From positions 17,472 through 81,471 of the forward strand of contig NZ_PDDM01000026.1 of assembly GCF_002914585.1 (NCBI RefSeq): 64,000 nucleotides of DNA, in the 5' to 3' direction. Source of the stretch: Pseudanabaena sp. BC1403. Lineage in GTDB: Bacteria > Cyanobacteriota > Cyanobacteriia > Pseudanabaenales > Pseudanabaenaceae. Made by a program: the position numbers and the translations under genes. Numbering within the stretch: the stretch's first letter is position 1; every line of letters begins with the position of its first letter. The notes under the pieces were generated by a model. It was given only the letters and a program-made list of their open reading frames with translations, did no database searches and was not told the DNA's origin. Below, one piece after another: positions 25,263 through 32,738 of this stretch.

Positions 25263-26282
25263 ATGGCTGTGCGCGTTGGCATTAATGGTTTCGGCAGAAT
25301 TGGTAGATTGACTCTCCGTGCTGCTTGGAGCTTTCCCGAATTAGAGTTTGTGCATATTAACGAAATCAATGGCGGGCTAGAAGCGGCAGCGCATTTACTC
25401 ACATTTGACTCAGTACATGGACGTTGGTTGCCTGATGTGCAAGTTATAGGCGATCGCATTGCCATTGACGACCAAAAATCAAGTCAAAAGCTTAGCTTTA
25501 GCGAATATGCCAAACCCGAATTAGTAGACTGGCAAAACTTAGGCGTTGATATAGTTCTGGAATGTTCTGGCAAATTCCGCACGCCAGAAACCCTAAATCC
25601 CTATTTCACCAAAGGCGTAAAGAAAGTAATCGTCGCAGCTCCTGTCAAAGAAGAAGCGCTAAATATCGTCATGGGAATTAACGATTATCTCTACGATCCC
25701 GCACAGCATCATCTTCTCACTGCTGCTTCTTGTACTACCAATTGCCTCGCGCCTGTAGTGAAAGTTATCCATGAAGGTTTAGGCATTAAGCATGGTGTGA
25801 TTACCACCATTCATGACAATACGAATACCCAAACCCTCGTTGATGCACCCCATAAAGATCTCCGCCGTGCTAGAGCGTCAGCTTTATCGCTAATTCCGAC
25901 AACAACGGGATCGGCAACTGCGATCGCGATGATCTATCCCGAACTCAATGGCAAGTTAAATGGATTAGCAGTGCGCGTACCTTTGCTTAACGCTTCTCTT
26001 GCAGATTGTGTATTTGAAGTAGCGCGACCGACCACGATTGAGGAAGTAAATCAATTATTAAAAACAGCCGCCGAAGGTGAACTGAAGGGGATTTTAGGCT
26101 ATGAAGAACGTCCCTTAGTTTCCATTGATTACAAAGATGATCCGCGATCGGCAATCATTGATGCCCTTTCAACAATGGTTGTGGATGGAACTCAGGTCAA
26201 GATATTGGCTTGGTATGACAACGAATGGGGGTATTCCTGTCGCATGGCGGAATTGGCGAGAAAAGTAGCGATCGCTCTCTAA
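25263..26282 (+). CDS. ArsJ-associated glyceraldehyde-3-phosphate dehydrogenase
   Basis: A 339-aa GAPDH: NAD-binding [14 protein letters not shown], catalytic Cys in SCTTNCLAP, conserved HKDLRRARA and WYDNEWGYS. Its place between arsR and arsJ marks it as the arsenate-handling paralogue. It can make unstable 1-arseno-3-phosphoglycerate from arsenate and glyceraldehyde-3-phosphate, which ArsJ exports. This pathway is established for such gene pairs. The photosynthetic Gap2 would be elsewhere. A 16-bp hairpin separates it from arsJ. Confidence 0.92.
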   Translation: MAVRVGINGFGRIGRLTLRAAWSFPELEFVHINEINGGLEAAAHLLTFDSVHGRWLPDVQVIGDRIAIDDQKSSQKLSFSEYAKPELVDWQNLGVDIVLECSGKFRTPETLNPYFTKGVKKVIVAAPVKEEALNIVMGINDYLYDPAQHHLLTAASCTTNCLAPVVKVIHEGLGIKHGVITTIHDNTNTQTLVDAPHKDLRRARASALSLIPTTTGSATAIAMIYPELNGKLNGLAVRVPLLNASLADCVFEVARPTTIEEVNQLLKTAAEGELKGILGYEERPLVSIDYKDDPRSAIIDALSTMVVDGTQVKILAWYDNEWGYSCRMAELARKVAIAL

Positions 26283-26284
26283 AA

Positions 26285-26319
26285 GCAAAATTGAGCGTGC
26301 GAAGCACGCTCAATTTTGC
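26285..26319. repeat. Perfect hairpin between the GAPDH and arsJ genes
   Basis: 16-bp arms (26285-26300, 26304-26319) around GAA: GCAAAATTGAGCGTGC and its complement. It starts 2 bases after the GAPDH stop, inside the operon, so it may partly attenuate arsJ or protect the upstream mRNA end. Confidence 0.8.
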
Positions 26320-26343
26320 GGCAAATATTCTTTAAGAAAACCT

Positions 26344-27576
26344 ATGACCTCCTCCACTGCATCTCAAGTAAACTTCAAGAACTATGTGCTTGTTACCCTC
26401 ACCTATTGGGGATTCACGATTACCGATGGTGCTCTGCGGCTATTGGTATTGCTGTATTTCAATAACATTGGCTATACACCTATTCAAATCGCTTCTCTAT
26501 TTTTGTTCTACGAAGTATTTGGAGTTGTTACCAACTTTTTAGGCGGATGGATTGGTTCGCAATTAGGACTAAAAGTTACGCTTTATGCAGGGATAGGCTT
26601 ACAGATTTTCTCCTTAGTATTGTTATCGTTTCTCAATCCTGAATGGGCACAGTGGTTAGCAGTTCTCTATGTGATGATCGCTCAGGCATTTTCGGGTATT
26701 GCGAAAGACTTAACCAAAATGAGTACCAAGAGCGCAATTCGGTTAGTCGTACCGCAAGATGCTCAATCAGCACTATTTAAATGGGTAGCAATTCTGACTG
26801 GTTCTAAGAACGCCCTCAAAGGGGTGGGCTTTTTTATCGGTAGTGCTTTGTTAGGACTATTTGGATTTGTGAATTCCCTGTGGATTATGGCGGGCGGTCT
26901 ATTTCTGCTCTTGTTCACAGGCTTGTTTTTACCAAAGGGCATGGGCAAAATCAAAGCAAAAGTTAAGTTCAAGCAACTCTTTTCTAAAAGCCCTGAGATC
27001 AATCTTCTATCAGCAGCAAGATTCTTTTTATTTGGCTCTAGAGATGTTTGGTTTGTGGTGGGATTACCCGTATTTTTACGGAGTATTTTAGGTTGGTCAT
27101 TTTATCAAGTTGGTGGATTTCTTGCCTGTTGGGTGATCGGTTACGGCATCATTCAATCCCTCGCACCGACATTAATTAAGCGCTTTGGTTCTGGTCAGCC
27201 GCCGCGATCGCAAACCGTGCGATTTTGGACAACTTCTCTAATATCTGTTCCTGCGCTCATTGCGATCGCCTTACAATTAAATCTCCCCGCAAACATAGTA
27301 ATCATTAGCGGATTATTCATTTTTGGTATAGTCTTTGCCTTTAACTCATCTGTACATTCTTATCTAGTTCTCGCATTTACCGATGACGATAAAGTGGCTC
27401 TAAATGTAGGATTCTATTACATGGCAAATTCTGGGGGACGCTTAGCAGGAACATTGCTCTCTGGATTAGTCTACGAGTTTTATGGTTTGGTTGGCTGTTT
27501 ATGGGTGTCAGCAATAATGGTTTTAGCGGCTGCTGTGATTACGCGCAAATTACCTGATCCTGATATAGCAATGTAA
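26344..27576 (+). CDS. arsJ: ArsJ organoarsenical efflux permease
   Basis: A 410-aa major-facilitator protein with about twelve helices. Its N terminus (NYVLVTLTYWGFTITDGALR) and central AKDLTKMSTKSAIRLVVP are characteristic of ArsJ. It exports 1-arseno-3-phosphoglycerate, which then breaks down to arsenate outside the cell, giving arsenate resistance together with the GAPDH encoded upstream. Located in the cytoplasmic membrane. No arsenate reductase is nearby. Confidence 0.93.
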   Translation: MTSSTASQVNFKNYVLVTLTYWGFTITDGALRLLVLLYFNNIGYTPIQIASLFLFYEVFGVVTNFLGGWIGSQLGLKVTLYAGIGLQIFSLVLLSFLNPEWAQWLAVLYVMIAQAFSGIAKDLTKMSTKSAIRLVVPQDAQSALFKWVAILTGSKNALKGVGFFIGSALLGLFGFVNSLWIMAGGLFLLLFTGLFLPKGMGKIKAKVKFKQLFSKSPEINLLSAARFFLFGSRDVWFVVGLPVFLRSILGWSFYQVGGFLACWVIGYGIIQSLAPTLIKRFGSGQPPRSQTVRFWTTSLISVPALIAIALQLNLPANIVIISGLFIFGIVFAFNSSVHSYLVLAFTDDDKVALNVGFYYMANSGGRLAGTLLSGLVYEFYGLVGCLWVSAIMVLAAAVITRKLPDPDIAM

Positions 27577-27592
27577 GCTTTGCTTAGGACAT

Positions 27593-27647
27593 AAAACCCA
27601 AAACAATAAAGGCGGAGCGAAGCTCCGCCTTTATTGTTTTGGGTTTT
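27593..27647. terminator. Hairpin after arsJ (AAAACCCAAAACA type)
   Basis: 26-bp perfect arms (27593-27618, 27622-27647) with a GAA loop and the tip GGCGGAGC/GCTCCGCC. Starts 16 bases past the arsJ stop. Confidence 0.85.
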
Positions 27648-27685
27648 TATTTGCCCTATCTATCTCTCACATTGCTATACAAGTA

Positions 27686-27788
27686 ATACCAATTCACAAA
27701 AGTGTGACAACACTTCTGTGAATTAAAAACAAAAAACCGTAAGGGTTTTAAAAACACAAAATGGCTACACCACTTTGTATTTTGGTAT
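27686..27788. mobile_element. Three-hairpin dispersed element, copy 1
   Basis: 103 bp between ATACC and GGTAT ends. It holds a first hairpin (AATTCACAAAAGTGTGAC ... CACTTCTGTGAATT), a small one (AACCGTAAGGGTT) and a third (AACACAAAATGG ... CCACTTTGTATTTT). Copies at 31164 and 60335 have the same order and length. It has no coding capacity. It fills much of the 324-base gap 27577-27900, with the arsJ hairpin. Confidence 0.8.
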
Positions 27789-27900
27789 AAGGCGATCGCA
27801 TGGAAATCTCAGGGGAATAGCGCGATTTGCGAGCCAAAATTAGCAGATCTAGAAGTAATAGAGATAGAATAGAGTTTATGTTTACCATGTCTTAACCTAA

Positions 27901-29007
27901 ATGTCAGACACACTCACAGTGGAAGCATTGCCGATCTTAGCGATCGCACCAGCACAACTCTTACGGGGAAACGGGATTTTATCGCAACTCCCACAATATT
28001 TATTGCGCTATGGGAATAAAGCTCTCGTAATTGCTGGGAAGACCGCAAACCAAGTCACCGCAAGTTATTTGTGCAATTCTGACCTAGAAATTATTAACAC
28101 GCCTGCGATCGCAGATTGCAGCGATGAAAATCTGACGATGTTGCGCCAAATTGTTCAACAAGAAAATCCTAACGTAATTGTTGGCATTGGCGGTGGCAAG
28201 GTTTTAGATACTGCCAAACTGATCGCTTATCAGAGCAAGCTACCAATTGTCACCGTTCCTACGACAGGCGCAACTTGTGCCGCATGGACGGCTCTAAGCA
28301 ATGTATATGATGCTGATGGCGCATTTAGCTATGACGTGACCCTTGATCGCTGTCCAGAGATGATGTTCGTCGATTATGACGTAATCGCCAGCGCTCCTAA
28401 ACATACACTCGTTTCGGGAATTGGTGATGCGATCGCTAAGTGGTACGAATCCTCTGTTAGCAGCGGCAGTAGCGACAAAACGATGGTGATTGCCGCCGTT
28501 CAAGAAGCCAGAATCCTGCGCGATATTTTGTTCCAAAAATCGGCTGAGGCGATCGCAAATCCTAATAGCCCCGTATGGCGTGAAGTTGTAGATGCCACAG
28601 TATGTTTAGCAGGTGCGATCGGTGGTATTGGTGGCGCAAGTTGTCGCACCGTAGCCGCTCATGCTATCCACAATGCCCTAACGCATTCTCATCACACTCA
28701 TGGTAAGCTTCACGGTGAGAAAGTTGCTTATGGAATTCTAGTACAACTGCGTTTAGAGGAATTTCAAGGCAATCAGCTAGCTGCCTCATCACGCCATCAA
28801 TTACTCAAGTTTTATCAAGAGATTGGATTGCCAACCTCCCTTGCGGATCTAGGTTTAAGTCAAGTTACTCTCGCCGAATTAGAGCAGCTTGCGGAAATAT
28901 CCTGTCAGCCCAATTCTGATATCCATCGGTTACCCTTTATTGTTTCACCGAGTCAAGTTCTCGCGGCGATGGTTTCTACAACTAGCCCAATTCTCGCCAC
29001 AGTCTAA
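27901..29007 (+). CDS. Iron-containing alcohol / glycerol dehydrogenase family protein
   Basis: A 368-aa protein of the group III dehydrogenase (GldA-like) family. NAD site NPNVIVGIGGGKVLDTAKLIAY; TVPTTGATCAAWTALS; metal ligands Asp in GIGDAIAKWYE and His in AAHAIHNAL and LHGEKVAYG. Family members oxidise glycerol or reduce aldehydes and ketones with NAD(P); the true substrate is not shown by the sequence. It is a single-gene unit with its own terminator. Confidence 0.85.
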   Translation: MSDTLTVEALPILAIAPAQLLRGNGILSQLPQYLLRYGNKALVIAGKTANQVTASYLCNSDLEIINTPAIADCSDENLTMLRQIVQQENPNVIVGIGGGKVLDTAKLIAYQSKLPIVTVPTTGATCAAWTALSNVYDADGAFSYDVTLDRCPEMMFVDYDVIASAPKHTLVSGIGDAIAKWYESSVSSGSSDKTMVIAAVQEARILRDILFQKSAEAIANPNSPVWREVVDATVCLAGAIGGIGGASCRTVAAHAIHNALTHSHHTHGKLHGEKVAYGILVQLRLEEFQGNQLAASSRHQLLKFYQEIGLPTSLADLGLSQVTLAELEQLAEISCQPNSDIHRLPFIVSPSQVLAAMVSTTSPILATV

Positions 29008-29009
29008 GC

Positions 29010-29038
29010 AAAAAAGCCTCGCATTGCGAGGCTTTTTT
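29010..29038 (+). terminator. Terminator of the dehydrogenase gene
   Basis: 13-bp perfect stem AAAAAAGCCTCGC-ATT-GCGAGGCTTTTTT starting 2 bases after the stop. A second 20-bp palindrome, GGGCAGTTCATGAACTGCCC, follows at 29051-29070 before the convergent sufE. Confidence 0.92.
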
Positions 29039-29082
29039 ATATTTTGCTAAGGGCAGTTCATGAACTGCCCCTACCGAAAACA

Positions 29083-29523
29083 TTAACGAACGCTGGGCAA
29101 TTCAATTTCCATCGCTTGCTGTTGCATTTTTTTGAATACGTTATAAAACCCATTTGCCCTTGAAGGGGTAAGGCTGGCAACTAAACCAGTGTCTTTAATA
29201 AAATCAGGCGTGAGCAACTCAATCTCTTTTTGAGTCAAACCACCCATACAGATTGATAATAAACCGACAAAACCCTTGCTAATCAAAGCGTCAGAGTCAC
29301 CAGCAAACACAACATGCTCATTCTCATCTAACTCTGCTACGACAAACACCTGTGAGACACATCCCATCACTTTGTTTTCAGGTGTTTTGAGCGCTTCAGG
29401 AAACTCTGCTAGCTTCTTCCCGTACAAAATCAATTGTTCGTAACGTTGTTTGGGATCGGTGAGCCTTTGAAATCGCTGGACAATGCGATCGATAGCTTCG
29501 GGTAAATGGGTCGGACTTGGCAT
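29083..29523 (-). CDS. sufE: Cysteine desulfurase activator SufE
   Basis: 146 aa with the sulfur-accepting Cys55 in MGCVSQVFV and the C-terminal SRANGFYNVFKKMQ motif. SufE takes persulfide from SufS and hands it to the SufBCD scaffold for Fe-S cluster assembly. Length is typical for cyanobacterial SufE. It stands alone; the suf operon is not in the window. Confidence 0.93.
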   Translation of the reverse strand: MPSPTHLPEAIDRIVQRFQRLTDPKQRYEQLILYGKKLAEFPEALKTPENKVMGCVSQVFVVAELDENEHVVFAGDSDALISKGFVGLLSICMGGLTQKEIELLTPDFIKDTGLVASLTPSRANGFYNVFKKMQQQAMEIELPSVR

Positions 29524-29678
29524 TAGCTTTGAAAATGTACAGAAAATCTTAGAGTTATTCCAGTTTAAAGGATCTGTGGGGATATTTTAGGGCGATCGCT
29601 TTAGCATTTGAATACTGTGGAAACAACTATAATCACGTTCTCAGAAGCAATTAAACCAAAAGCAATACTAACTAATGA

Positions 29679-29827
29679 CTGAGAAACCATTTAAGAATTG
29701 TCTAGATCCCCCCCAGCCCCCCTTAAAAAAGGGGGGAGAATTTAATTCTTCCCCCTTTTTAAGGGGGATTGAGGGGGATCTCTTAGGACTTTTGAACGCA
29801 AGAAGTAATTCTTAAATGGTTTCTGAG
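29679..29827. mobile_element. Element with 21-bp terminal inverted repeats around a GGGGGATC repeat
   Basis: Perfect ends CTGAGAAACCATTTAAGAAT+T (29679-29699, complement 29807-29827) enclose a full GGGGGATC/AAAAAGGGGG palindrome (29706-29781). At 149 bp it has no gene. A clear target duplication is not seen. It occupies the 490-base gap 29524-30013 together with the hairpin at 29863. Confidence 0.65.
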
Positions 29828-29862
29828 AGTGAATTAGATCAATCTGCAAGGCTCTATGAGCC

Positions 29863-29921
29863 GATAAAACCCAGAAGCTAGAGGCGGCGCGAAGCGCCGC
29901 CTCTAGCTTCTGGGTTTTATC
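29863..29921. repeat. 28-bp perfect hairpin with GGCGGCGC-GAA-GCGCCGCC tip
   Basis: Arms 29863-29890 and 29894-29921 are fully complementary. The outer part (ATAAAACCCAGAAGCTAGA) differs from sister hairpins, the GC-rich tip is the same. Confidence 0.88.
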
Positions 29922-30013
29922 TTTTGGTTTGAACCTTTTGACTAGATGTAAATGTCTAAACCAGCGTAAATCGTTAAACCATTAATTCAACCCAAAAACT
30001 TAAAGGTGACATC

Positions 30014-30328
30014 ATGAAAAGCTTAATTTTGCCCATTCTTGCAGCTACCTCTCTAGTCGGCACGATCGCACTTCTCAATCCAAGCTCAGCTTCAGCAGGA
30101 GAAATCCACGATCGCCAAGTCAATCAACAAGAGCGGATCTATAAAGGTGTGCAGCAAGGCACAATCAGCCAGCAAGAATATAAAAAATTGGAAACAAGAG
30201 AGGCGAAGATTGCCGCCCAACGGCGTGCCTATCTTAGTGATGGTGATTTAAGCCGTAAAGAAGCAGTGCGTTTGACCAATGCTCAAAATCGTACTTCTAG
30301 AGCAATCTATCGCGATCGCCATGACTAA
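30014..30328 (+). CDS. Small exported protein of unknown function
   Basis: 104 aa. A signal peptide (KSLILPILAATSLVGTIALL, cleavage near SASAG) is followed by about 75 charged residues predicted largely helical: two repeats of the type RQVNQQERIYKGVQQGTISQ and RKEAVRLTNAQNRTSRAIYR. Periplasmic by inference. The helical repeat motif (x-R-I-x-x-G-x-x-x-G-x-I-S/L-x-x-E) recurs in uncharacterised small periplasmic proteins of bacteria. Function unknown. Confidence 0.78.
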   Translation: MKSLILPILAATSLVGTIALLNPSSASAGEIHDRQVNQQERIYKGVQQGTISQQEYKKLETREAKIAAQRRAYLSDGDLSRKEAVRLTNAQNRTSRAIYRDRHD

Positions 30329-30329
30329 A

Positions 30330-30407
30330 TTACAGCGCTTTGCGCTGTAATAAGAACCAATAAAGTATTTGTAAGCGTTGCAAAGCAACGCTTACAAATA
30401 CTTTATT
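30330..30407. terminator. Two hairpins after the small exported protein gene
   Basis: A 9-bp hairpin TTACAGCGC-TTT-GCGCTGTAA (30330-30350) touches the stop, followed by a 23-bp perfect hairpin (30359-30381 with 30385-30407, loop AAA, tip GCGTTGC/GCAACGC). Confidence 0.8.
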
Positions 30408-30521
30408 GATTTGATTGGTTACAAAGCATGATGGTCTCGGGGTGAAATCCGAATAGAGACAACGGTTAGCTTTTATGACATATCAGTACAATATGATGAG
30501 AGTAAACCGTAAAGATAAACT

Positions 30522-31118
30522 ATGATCCCCACCGTAATCGAACAGTCTGGTCGTGGCGAAAGAGCCTTTGACATTTTTTCTCGTCTACTGCGGGAGCGGA
30601 TCGTATTTTTAGGGCAACAAGTTGACGACAGTATTTCTAATATCATCGTTGCTCAGTTGCTTTTTCTCGAAGCCGATGATCCCGAAAAAGATATTTTCTT
30701 GTATATCAATTCCCCTGGTGGTTCTGTAACCGCAGGCATGGCAATTTACGATACGATGCAGCACATTCGCCCTGATGTTTCCACAATCTGCGTTGGCTTA
30801 GCGGCAAGTATGGGGGCTTTTTTGCTCACAGGTGGGGCAAAGGGTAAGAGGCTTTCTTTGCCCCATACCCGCATCATGATTCACCAACCTCTTGGTGGCG
30901 CACAAGGTCAAGCGACAGATATCGAAATCCAAGCAAAGGAGATTCTGTATCATAAAAATCGACTTAATGAGCTGATGGCTTTTCATACAGGACAGCCAAT
31001 TGAGCGCATTGCTGAAGATACCGATCGCGATTTCTTCATGGCTCCTGATGAAGCTAAAAATTATGGGTTAATCGATGAAGTTGTAGCCCAACGCCCAAAA
31101 TTTGCAGTCGCAGCGTAA
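30522..31118 (+). CDS. clpP: ATP-dependent Clp protease proteolytic subunit
   Basis: A 198-aa serine protease subunit. Catalytic triad Ser96 (LAASMGAF), His121 (MIHQP) and Asp170 (DTDRDFFM). It forms heptameric rings that degrade unfolded or tagged proteins delivered by ClpC or ClpX. Cyanobacteria carry several ClpP paralogues; all catalytic residues are present here, so this is not the inactive ClpR form. It is monocistronic with a strong palindromic terminator. Confidence 0.97.
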   Translation: MIPTVIEQSGRGERAFDIFSRLLRERIVFLGQQVDDSISNIIVAQLLFLEADDPEKDIFLYINSPGGSVTAGMAIYDTMQHIRPDVSTICVGLAASMGAFLLTGGAKGKRLSLPHTRIMIHQPLGGAQGQATDIEIQAKEILYHKNRLNELMAFHTGQPIERIAEDTDRDFFMAPDEAKNYGLIDEVVAQRPKFAVAA

Positions 31119-31125
31119 TTTTTCT

Positions 31126-31159
31126 AATAAGATGGCTCACTATAGTGAGCCATCTTATT
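31126..31159 (+). terminator. Terminator of clpP
   Basis: 17-bp perfect palindrome AATAAGATGGCTCACTA/TAGTGAGCCATCTTATT followed by a T run, 7 bases after the stop. Confidence 0.9.
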
Positions 31160-31163
31160 TTTT

Positions 31164-31267
31164 ATACCAATTTACAAAAGAGTGACGACACTTCTGTGGA
31201 TTAAAAAAACAAACCCTATAAGGGTTTTAAAAACACAAAATGGTGTAGCCATTTTGTGTTTTGGTAT
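31164..31267. mobile_element. Three-hairpin dispersed element, copy 2
   Basis: 104 bp, ATACCAATTTACAAAAGAGT ... GTGTTTTGGTAT. Compared with copy 1, differences in the third hairpin (AAAATGGTGTAGCCATTTTG) keep the pairing. It lies directly after the clpP terminator. Confidence 0.82.
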
Positions 31268-31298
31268 TTAATACTTTCTGGTGTGTGGAGTTTAATTT

Positions 31299-32672
31299 AT
31301 GAAATTGTTTGGGACAGATGGTATTCGTGGCCATGTTGGAAGTTTTTTGACAGCTCCATTGGCATTAGAAGTTGGGATTAGCGCAGGAAAAATTTTAAAA
31401 GAGCAGGTTGCGCTTGAGCGAGCTAATAGAGCCAATGTAATTGCGATCGGGCAAGATTCTCGGACATCGGGCGATATGCTCTCGTCAGCTATTTCCGCTG
31501 GTTTGACTGCGGCAGGTTGGGATGTTTGGCATATTGGGTTATGTCCTACACCTGCGATCGCTTACCTGACTGCGAATTCCCCTGAAATCTTTGGTGGTGT
31601 GATGATTTCCGCTAGCCATAATCCGCCTGAAGATAACGGAATTAAATTTTTTGGGACCAATGGAGCCAAACTCAGTGGTGAAACTCAGCAGTCGATCGAG
31701 AAACTTTTAGAATCGCGCCTCCATGCTGATCTAGCTAACTCCTCGACAGATTGGGGTAAATATCACGAAAAATCGCATTTAATAGCTGATTATCAAGAGT
31801 CTTTGCAATCCTCGATCGCTACAGATTTAAGTGGTTTAAAAGTAGTTTTGGATCTCGCATGGGGTTCTGCTACCCGTGTATCGCTAGAAGTATTTCGCAA
31901 CTTGGGCGCAGAAGTAATTTGCTTGCACCAAGAGGCTGATGGCGATCGCATTAATGTTAATTGTGGCTCTACTCACCTCGAACCATTACGATCAGCAGTG
32001 AAAGAACATCATGCCGATATCGGCTTTGCCTTTGATGGTGATGCCGATCGTGTGTTGGCGGTCGATAGTAATGGGCGTGTGGTTGATGGTGACTATATCC
32101 TGTACCTATGGGGACAGGAGCTAATGGAAAATAATCAACTGCCCAACAGTGCGATCGTCACAACTGTAATGGCAAATCTTGGCTTTGAACGCGCATGGCA
32201 AAAGCTTGGTGGCAATTTGGTACGCACCGATGTGGGCGATCAATATGTTCATGCGGAAATGGTGCGCTCAGGTGCAATGCTCGGCGGTGAGCAGTCAGGG
32301 CATGTTCTCTGTCGTCACTATGCGGTTAGTGGTGATGGTCTATTGGCGGCGCTGCATCTTGCTGCTCTTGCCAAACAAAAAGCTCCTTTGTCTGAATTAA
32401 TGGATCAAAGCTTTCATCCTTATCCACAGTTGCTTAAAAATGTGCGTGTAGAAGATCGTGAACTGCGCCGCAATTGGCAGACCTGTGATGCTCTAGTACA
32501 GGCGATCACCCTAGCCGAACAAGATTTAGGCGATCGGGGTCGGATTTTGGTGCGTGCTTCGGGCACTGAGCCGTTGATGCGGGTAATGGTAGAAGCGGAA
32601 ACCCTTGATTTGGCTCAACATTGGACTAATAGTTTGACAAGATTAATTGAGAAACAATTTGTCAAGAGCTAA
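31299..32672 (+). CDS. glmM: Phosphoglucosamine mutase
   Basis: A 457-aa alpha-D-phosphohexomutase. Phosphoserine Ser106 in [18 protein letters not shown], metal loop FDGDADRVL, sugar loop GGEQSGHV and phosphate loop [12 protein letters not shown]. It interconverts glucosamine-6-phosphate and glucosamine-1-phosphate for UDP-GlcNAc, feeding peptidoglycan and lipid A (lpxA is also in this window). All motifs intact. Confidence 0.96.
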   Translation: MKLFGTDGIRGHVGSFLTAPLALEVGISAGKILKEQVALERANRANVIAIGQDSRTSGDMLSSAISAGLTAAGWDVWHIGLCPTPAIAYLTANSPEIFGGVMISASHNPPEDNGIKFFGTNGAKLSGETQQSIEKLLESRLHADLANSSTDWGKYHEKSHLIADYQESLQSSIATDLSGLKVVLDLAWGSATRVSLEVFRNLGAEVICLHQEADGDRINVNCGSTHLEPLRSAVKEHHADIGFAFDGDADRVLAVDSNGRVVDGDYILYLWGQELMENNQLPNSAIVTTVMANLGFERAWQKLGGNLVRTDVGDQYVHAEMVRSGAMLGGEQSGHVLCRHYAVSGDGLLAALHLAALAKQKAPLSELMDQSFHPYPQLLKNVRVEDRELRRNWQTCDALVQAITLAEQDLGDRGRILVRASGTEPLMRVMVEAETLDLAQHWTNSLTRLIEKQFVKS

Positions 32673-32709
32673 AAAAAGATGTGGCGTTTTACGCCGCATC
32701 TTTTTTTTT
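32673..32709 (+). terminator. Terminator of glmM
   Basis: A-run, stem AAAAAGATG(T)GGCG/CGCC(G)CATCTTTTT with one T-G mismatch, and a T run, immediately after the stop. Confidence 0.9.
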
Positions 32710-32738
32710 AGCTATGCTACATATATGACTCAGCCAGT

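Noticed and set aside
25263..26282. Photosynthetic Gap2 identity
   Set aside because: Operon position between arsR and arsJ marks it as the arsenate-pathway paralogue.
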